From assembly GCA_003003725.1 (NCBI GenBank), contig PVWI01000006.1:1-45880 (forward strand): a stretch of 45,880 bases of DNA. The letters run 5' to 3'. Both the position numbers and the translations under genes were made by a program. The notes under the pieces are model-generated. The model was given only the letters and a program-made list of their open reading frames with translations, was not told the origin of the DNA and did no database searches. Each line of letters begins with the position of its first letter. Positions within the stretch are counted from its first letter, which is position 1. Positions 41,255 to 45,880 of the stretch are shown piece after piece. This DNA comes from a filamentous cyanobacterium Phorm 6. GTDB taxonomy: Bacteria > Cyanobacteriota > Cyanobacteriia > Cyanobacteriales > Microcoleaceae.

Positions 41255-42038
41255 TCTTAACCAATACTTCAATCCGCGCGGTAGTCAATTCTTCGACATT
41301 TCTGAAAACTGCTGCTGCACCAGCATTTTTTAACGCAGTAGCATAAGCCTCACAGCGCACAGTATCATCCAAAACATGAGGTGGCAATATTCCCATTCCC
41401 AGCCAAACTCGATTCGGTTGTAATTCTCGTGATTTGACAACAGTGTAAATATCGGCAACAGTATCTCCAGCGTAAATTACGGGTAAATTTTTGGGTAAAT
41501 TGTGCAGGCTTTCTAACTGTTCAATAGCCATGAAAAGTCCAGTCGGATCGGGTTTTCCCGGTGCATCTTCCATCGCCACTAACACAGGGGAATTTAAACT
41601 CAGTTTTCCTGACAAAACATAAGCAGCTTCATCACGCATTGCGCCGCTAAAAAAGCCCCAAATAACTCCTCCAATGATTAAATCTTCTAGGTAAGCCGGA
41701 CTTAACAGCAGCGGTTCGTCACAAATGTAACCAGTCCAATTTTGATCGTCGGGGCCGCGATAGCGACTTTGGAAAAAAGCGACTAATTCGTCATAGTTAA
41801 AAGAGAGTTCGTTTCTCGATCGCCCAATCCCCTCAAAATAACGGCAAACAAACTCGAAAGATGCTTCCCAATCATTATTCCACACTCCCTCAGACTTCAG
41901 AGAGTCGATATCGATCGAATTCGGGCGAAAAGCCCCAGCCGTGAAATGTTCCCCCGCATCCGCCAGCGCCCGCCGGTAGGAACCAGATACATCGCGCACC
42001 ACACCGTCAATATCAAAAACTAAAATAACTCTGTTCAC
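41244..42038 (-). CDS. HAD superfamily hydrolase (TIGR01548-like)
   Basis: A 264-residue soluble phosphatase. Motif I is FDIDGVVRDV with Asp9 and Asp11, the Lys motif is in EDAPGKPDPTGL and the acidic motif is YAGDTVADI. The N-terminal pattern and length match the plant/cyanobacterial HAD-IA subfamily hyp1, whose substrate is not established. The final residues (KTAV, stop) fall in the last unit of the 52-bp repeat, so the natural end has probably been replaced by repeat sequence. Confidence 0.87.
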   Translation of the reverse strand: MNRVILVFDIDGVVRDVSGSYRRALADAGEHFTAGAFRPNSIDIDSLKSEGVWNNDWEASFEFVCRYFEGIGRSRNELSFNYDELVAFFQSRYRGPDDQNWTGYICDEPLLLSPAYLEDLIIGGVIWGFFSGAMRDEAAYVLSGKLSLNSPVLVAMEDAPGKPDPTGLFMAIEQLESLHNLPKNLPVIYAGDTVADIYTVVKSRELQPNRVWLGMGILPPHVLDDTVRCEAYATALKNAGAAAVFRNVEELTTARIEVLVKTAV

Positions 42039-42218
42039 AACTTAACTATCCTTGTACTATCGGTGCGGGTGAAAACCCAAATTTTATCTCTTCCCAGCCC
42101 TAAACTCAGCCGCGCGACAAAACTTTTAATCACCAATCACTCATTTTTGAACAGAATGTGCTACGCTTAGCGATTGTAGAAATTTTTAACAAGTTCGATC
42201 GGAACCCTGGAGGTTTGC

Positions 42219-42518
42219 TTGTCCAAGTTCATCTTAAAAGTTCTCTGGCTAGAAGAGAATGTTGCCCTCGCCGTTGACCAAGTTGTCGGTAAAGGAACTA
42301 GCCCGCTGACAGCTTACTTTTTCTGGCCCCGCAAAGATGCGTGGGAAGAACTCAAAAACGAACTCGAAGCCAAACACTGGATTGCTGACAACGATCGCGT
42401 CGAAGTCCTCAATCAAGCCACAGAAGTAATCAACTACTGGCAAGAAGAAGGCAGACGGCGCCCGATGACTGAAGCTCAGTCAAAGTTCCCCGAAGTGACT
42501 TTTACCGGCAGCAACTAA
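42219..42518 (+). CDS. ycf65: Ycf65 / plastid-specific ribosomal protein 3 homologue
   Basis: A 99-residue protein of the PSRP-3/Ycf65 family, which binds the 30S ribosomal subunit in cyanobacteria and plastids. Signatures are [40 protein letters not shown] and [14 protein letters not shown]. The start is TTG at 42219, supported by GGAGG 6 bases upstream; no in-frame ATG would preserve the conserved N-terminus. Confidence 0.93.
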   Translation: MSKFILKVLWLEENVALAVDQVVGKGTSPLTAYFFWPRKDAWEELKNELEAKHWIADNDRVEVLNQATEVINYWQEEGRRRPMTEAQSKFPEVTFTGSN

Positions 42519-42899
42519 GCCCAGCTTTAAGTTGCTCCCCATATAAATTGTCTGTTCTAGCTGACGTGGGGAAGGAGAGAGGGAAGAAGCCGAGAAAATT
42601 TAACGCTTTGCTTTTTCCACCTCGCCGCTAAAAATACAATTTAAATTCACTACAGCCGATCAAAATACTAACTCCGATTTTTAGACATACTCGGGTTTTG
42701 GGTGGTGAGTGTTAACTGTTAGCTGTTGACTGTTAACTGTTAGCTGTTAACTGTTGACTGTTAGCTGTTGACTGTTGACTGTTTGAATAATACCGATGCA
42801 ACCGGAAACGATATGACAAATAACTAACAAATAACAAATAACAAATAACAAATAACTAACAACTAACAACTAATTACCAATAACCTCTTCCCGGAAATT
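42519..42899. other. Non-coding gap with two heptamer arrays
   Basis: 381 bases. CTGTTGA/CTGTTAA/CTGTTAG units occupy 42711-42784 and CAAATAA/CAACTAA units occupy 42815-42880, ending shortly before the methyltransferase ATG. No gene is seen. Confidence 0.8.
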
Positions 42900-43973
42900 A
42901 TGGGTGCTGAAACGACGATCGACAAAAGCGGACAATTACCGCTGGTAGTAAATCCTGACATTCTCCAGCAAGCTATCCTCTACAAAGTTAATACTCGCGT
43001 AAACGCTCGTGGAGAATTAATTTTCCCCTGCATACCGGGAATGCTCAGTGAGTATCTGAAGGCGATCGAAAAGCTATTTAGCACTCTCGACAGACCCCTG
43101 CCAGAAGAGCGCAAAGACGAACTCAACAAGCTTTTAGCGATTAAATTAGAACAAGGCTACCGCCACTCCACAGCATCGGTGCTGATCTTGCAATACGAAT
43201 CAGTGCAGCCGCCACAAACTGGTTTGGCTTGCAAATTGATTGTTAGTAGCTCAACGGTTGGAGAACAGTACAAACACTGGATAGACACCCGAGAACCTCC
43301 GCTCTTTGGCTCTCATCCCGATGCAAAATTGATGGCAACGGCTGCTAAATTGGGAAATCCCGATCGCATCCGAATCTTAGACGTGGGGGCTGGTACTGGC
43401 CGTAATACCTTGCCACTGGCGAGATTGGGCTATGCTGTGGATGCGATCGAACTAACCTCCGCTTTTGCAGAACAATTGAAAACTGCCGCCGAGGCCGAAA
43501 ACCTTCCCGTGACTGTCACCGAAGGCGATGTGCTCGACCCCTTAATGCGAATGAAACCAGCGCGCTACCAGTTAGCAGTTGCCGCCGAAGTCATCTCACA
43601 TTTTCGAGACAGCGATCAAATACGGCTGTTTCTAGCTAAAATGTGCGATTTTCTCTGTCCCGGAGGCGTGTTGCTATTCAGCACCTTTTTAACCGTCGGC
43701 GACTATCAGCCCGATGCCCTCGTGCGACAAGTGGCCCAACTCTCCTGGTCTACTTTATTTACACCCCGAGAACTTGCTGTGGCAATGGAAGGGTTGCCCT
43801 TAGTCCAAATATCCGACGAAGTGGTGATGGAGTACGAGCGCCACCACCTGCCGGCAGGAGCTTGGCCCCCGACGCCCTGGTTTTCCAGTTGGGCCACGGG
43901 TAGAGATGTCTTCCCGATGGCAAATGCCCGCCCGCCTATGGAATTGCGCTGGATTTTGTGCCGCCGCAGTTAA
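42900..43973 (+). CDS. SAM-dependent methyltransferase with N-terminal extension
   Basis: A 357-residue protein with a Rossmann methyltransferase domain. Motif I is ILDVGAGTGRNTLPLA, followed by an acidic residue in AIELT, then VTEGDVLDP and LAVAAEVISHF. An unusual N-terminal region of about 150 residues without recognised motifs precedes it; the C-terminus is Pro/Trp-rich. The substrate is unknown. The start at ATG 42900 has only a weak Shine-Dalgarno. Confidence 0.8.
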   Translation: MGAETTIDKSGQLPLVVNPDILQQAILYKVNTRVNARGELIFPCIPGMLSEYLKAIEKLFSTLDRPLPEERKDELNKLLAIKLEQGYRHSTASVLILQYESVQPPQTGLACKLIVSSSTVGEQYKHWIDTREPPLFGSHPDAKLMATAAKLGNPDRIRILDVGAGTGRNTLPLARLGYAVDAIELTSAFAEQLKTAAEAENLPVTVTEGDVLDPLMRMKPARYQLAVAAEVISHFRDSDQIRLFLAKMCDFLCPGGVLLFSTFLTVGDYQPDALVRQVAQLSWSTLFTPRELAVAMEGLPLVQISDEVVMEYERHHLPAGAWPPTPWFSSWATGRDVFPMANARPPMELRWILCRRS

Positions 43974-44398
43974 AAGATTTCGATACAGACACAGCAAGCA
44001 CGACTCTTGACAGACGAGAACAGTTGCATTAGCTTTTTTGATTTCAAAAGCATAAAGCCGACTTGCTGTCAAGATTGTTTTGTCGATACACAAAAATTTA
44101 CAAATATATATATTAGTATGTAAATGCAGGGAAGCTCGTAGGCGTAAGCCGGGGCGTAGCCATCGCCCTGCGTGAGAAACCGGGTTTCTGATTAGATCCT
44201 ATGTTGGCAAACCTGTGATTTCTTCCGAAAAATTAGGTCGATCGGGCCGCAAGTCAAATTCGATCGCCATCTCGAATCGGTGCAACTGTAGTTAAGATGA
44301 ATCAGACAAACCTATTCCCCCAGACAGATGACATTGTAGGGGAATCGGATTATTCAATAAATTAGCTCGCCGACAGGCGACGCTCCTGAGAAACAAAT
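43974..44398. other. Intergenic gap
   Basis: 425 bases with no gene seen. It holds a GTAGGCGTAAGCCGGGGCGTAGCC phrase near 44139-44162, a GAAACCGGGTTTCT unit (44175-44190), and short AT-rich sequence (TATATATATTAG) near 44104. Confidence 0.5.
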
Positions 44399-45274
44399 AT
44401 GCTTTTAACACGTCCACTACAAGCGTTTGGAGCAATCTTCAGGCACAAACCTTCAACAAATAAACCGATCGAGCAAAAAAACAGTAAGAATTATTTAGGG
44501 GGGAATATTGATCCCGCTTTAAATCAACAACTTGACTGGTATATCCAACTCGAAATACTGATGAGTAACGCGAAATCTTCCTGCACTGATGAAGAGATTA
44601 CCGCTTGGCTGCGGGGATTGCTGACAATTGCTTGGGCTGACGGCAACTTTGACGAAAATGAGCAAAAAATGATTGCGAATCTAACTCAGGATCAACTACA
44701 TCCAGTATCTTTTGAGACAGATTTTGAACCGATTACCGCAGAGGAACTAGCTGCTGTATTAGGGAAAGGCACTGCCAACGGCGAGAATTTTTTGAGAACA
44801 GCCGTAATGGTAGCCTTAGCAGACGGTACGTACTCGCTCTCCGAAGACGAGATACTTTACAAGTTTTGCACAGCTTTGGGTCATAACGTCGAGGCGATCG
44901 AATCTCTGCGACACACCATCGAAAACAGCAACTATCAGCCCCAGGGCCCAAGCAGCCAATCAACCGTTAATTATGCAGCAACACCGCTTTCGGCGCGGCC
45001 ACCTCAACCTCACCACAAAAATGTCCTGCAACCGGTTAAAGACTGGCTTGACGGCTGGGAAGTTCACGATCCCAGAGTGGCACGCTTTGTCTGCAAAATG
45101 ATTCCGTCTCAGTGTCCGTTTGAGCGAGATATCCTGTTATTTGGTCGCAAAATCGTCCACATTCCAGCGATGTGCAAGATTAACCCGCTTTACGAACAAT
45201 TGGTGGGGATGCGCTTTCGAGCTCTTTGCTATTTGGCAGATGATTGCAAGGAAGATGTATCGACATATTGTTAG
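44399..45274 (+). CDS. TerB-like and Mo-dependent nitrogenase C-terminal domain protein
   Basis: A 291-residue protein. Residues about 60-175 resemble a TerB-like helical domain (LRGLLTIAWADGNFDENEQKMI, TAVMVALADGTYSLSEDE). Residues about 205-285 match the Mo-nitro_C domain (VKDWLDGWEVHDPRVARFVCKMIPSQCPFERD, HIPAMCKINPLYEQL), with conserved Cys residues. Despite the domain's name, such proteins occur in cyanobacteria without nitrogenase genes nearby; none are visible here. The function is unknown, and a metal or stress role is only suggested by TerB. Confidence 0.82.
   Translation: MLLTRPLQAFGAIFRHKPSTNKPIEQKNSKNYLGGNIDPALNQQLDWYIQLEILMSNAKSSCTDEEITAWLRGLLTIAWADGNFDENEQKMIANLTQDQLHPVSFETDFEPITAEELAAVLGKGTANGENFLRTAVMVALADGTYSLSEDEILYKFCTALGHNVEAIESLRHTIENSNYQPQGPSSQSTVNYAATPLSARPPQPHHKNVLQPVKDWLDGWEVHDPRVARFVCKMIPSQCPFERDILLFGRKIVHIPAMCKINPLYEQLVGMRFRALCYLADDCKEDVSTYC

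Positions 45275-45880
<606 letters not shown>

Noticed and set aside
44399-45274. Nitrogen fixation locus
   Set aside because: Only the Mo-nitro_C domain name suggests it; no nifHDK, nifB or related genes are in the window.

Overview
The window is a 45.9 kb stretch of a cyanobacterial chromosome, probably a filamentous non-heterocystous type such as Microcoleus, Oscillatoria or a relative. The evidence is the abundance of HIP1-type GCGATCGC octamers, short heptanucleotide tandem repeats typical of filamentous cyanobacteria, many large multi-sensor kinases, and cyanobacteria/plastid-restricted genes (ycf65, a Mo-nitrogenase C-terminal-domain protein, an Atx1-like chaperone). No rRNA, tRNA, transposase or CRISPR array was recognised. 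Both edges cut genes: an unknown protein on the left and the GTPase obg on the right.

Layout. 1-0.6 kb: 3' end of an unrecognised gene, then a repeat-rich gap with a MITE-like element. 1.2-11.5 kb: a same-strand signalling block (Cache hybrid kinase, REC kinase, lone receiver, REC-PAS hybrid kinase, REC-GAF adenylate cyclase) with overlapping or tightly packed genes. 11.7-16.1 kb: stress and housekeeping genes (DUF1499, two PRC-barrel/DUF2382 proteins, glutathione peroxidase, a tiny membrane ORF, a VOC protein). 16.1-22.6 kb: two minus-strand sensor kinases, a small conserved protein between them, and a STAS protein. 23-25 kb: cyanase and ClpX.

25.3-35.3 kb is a metal-homeostasis island: a cobalamin riboswitch driving a DUF1636 protein and a CobW GTPase; a second COG0523 GTPase behind a Zur-like box; a WD40 protein and a CADD-family diiron enzyme; znuB-znuC divergent from znuA around another Zur-like box; and metallothionein smtA divergent from its repressor smtB around a perfect 13-bp-arm operator, followed by an Atx1-like chaperone. 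Together these cover import, allocation, sensing and storage of zinc, and touch cobalt and copper.

35.4-36.7 kb holds the most striking element. A core-only DAHP synthase gene (first step of aromatic amino acid synthesis) is preceded by a strong promoter and two tandem attenuators. Each attenuator has an 18-20 residue leader peptide packed with Trp/Tyr/Phe codons, a candidate antiterminator overlapping the end of that peptide, and a Rho-independent terminator.

36.7-45.9 kb: a secreted metallophosphatase, a CapA-like lipoprotein, cobK, a secreted TPR protein, a HAD hydrolase, ycf65, a methyltransferase, a TerB-like/Mo-nitrogenase-C protein and the start of obg, separated by many small palindromic and tandem repeats. 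Two genes end inside such repeats.
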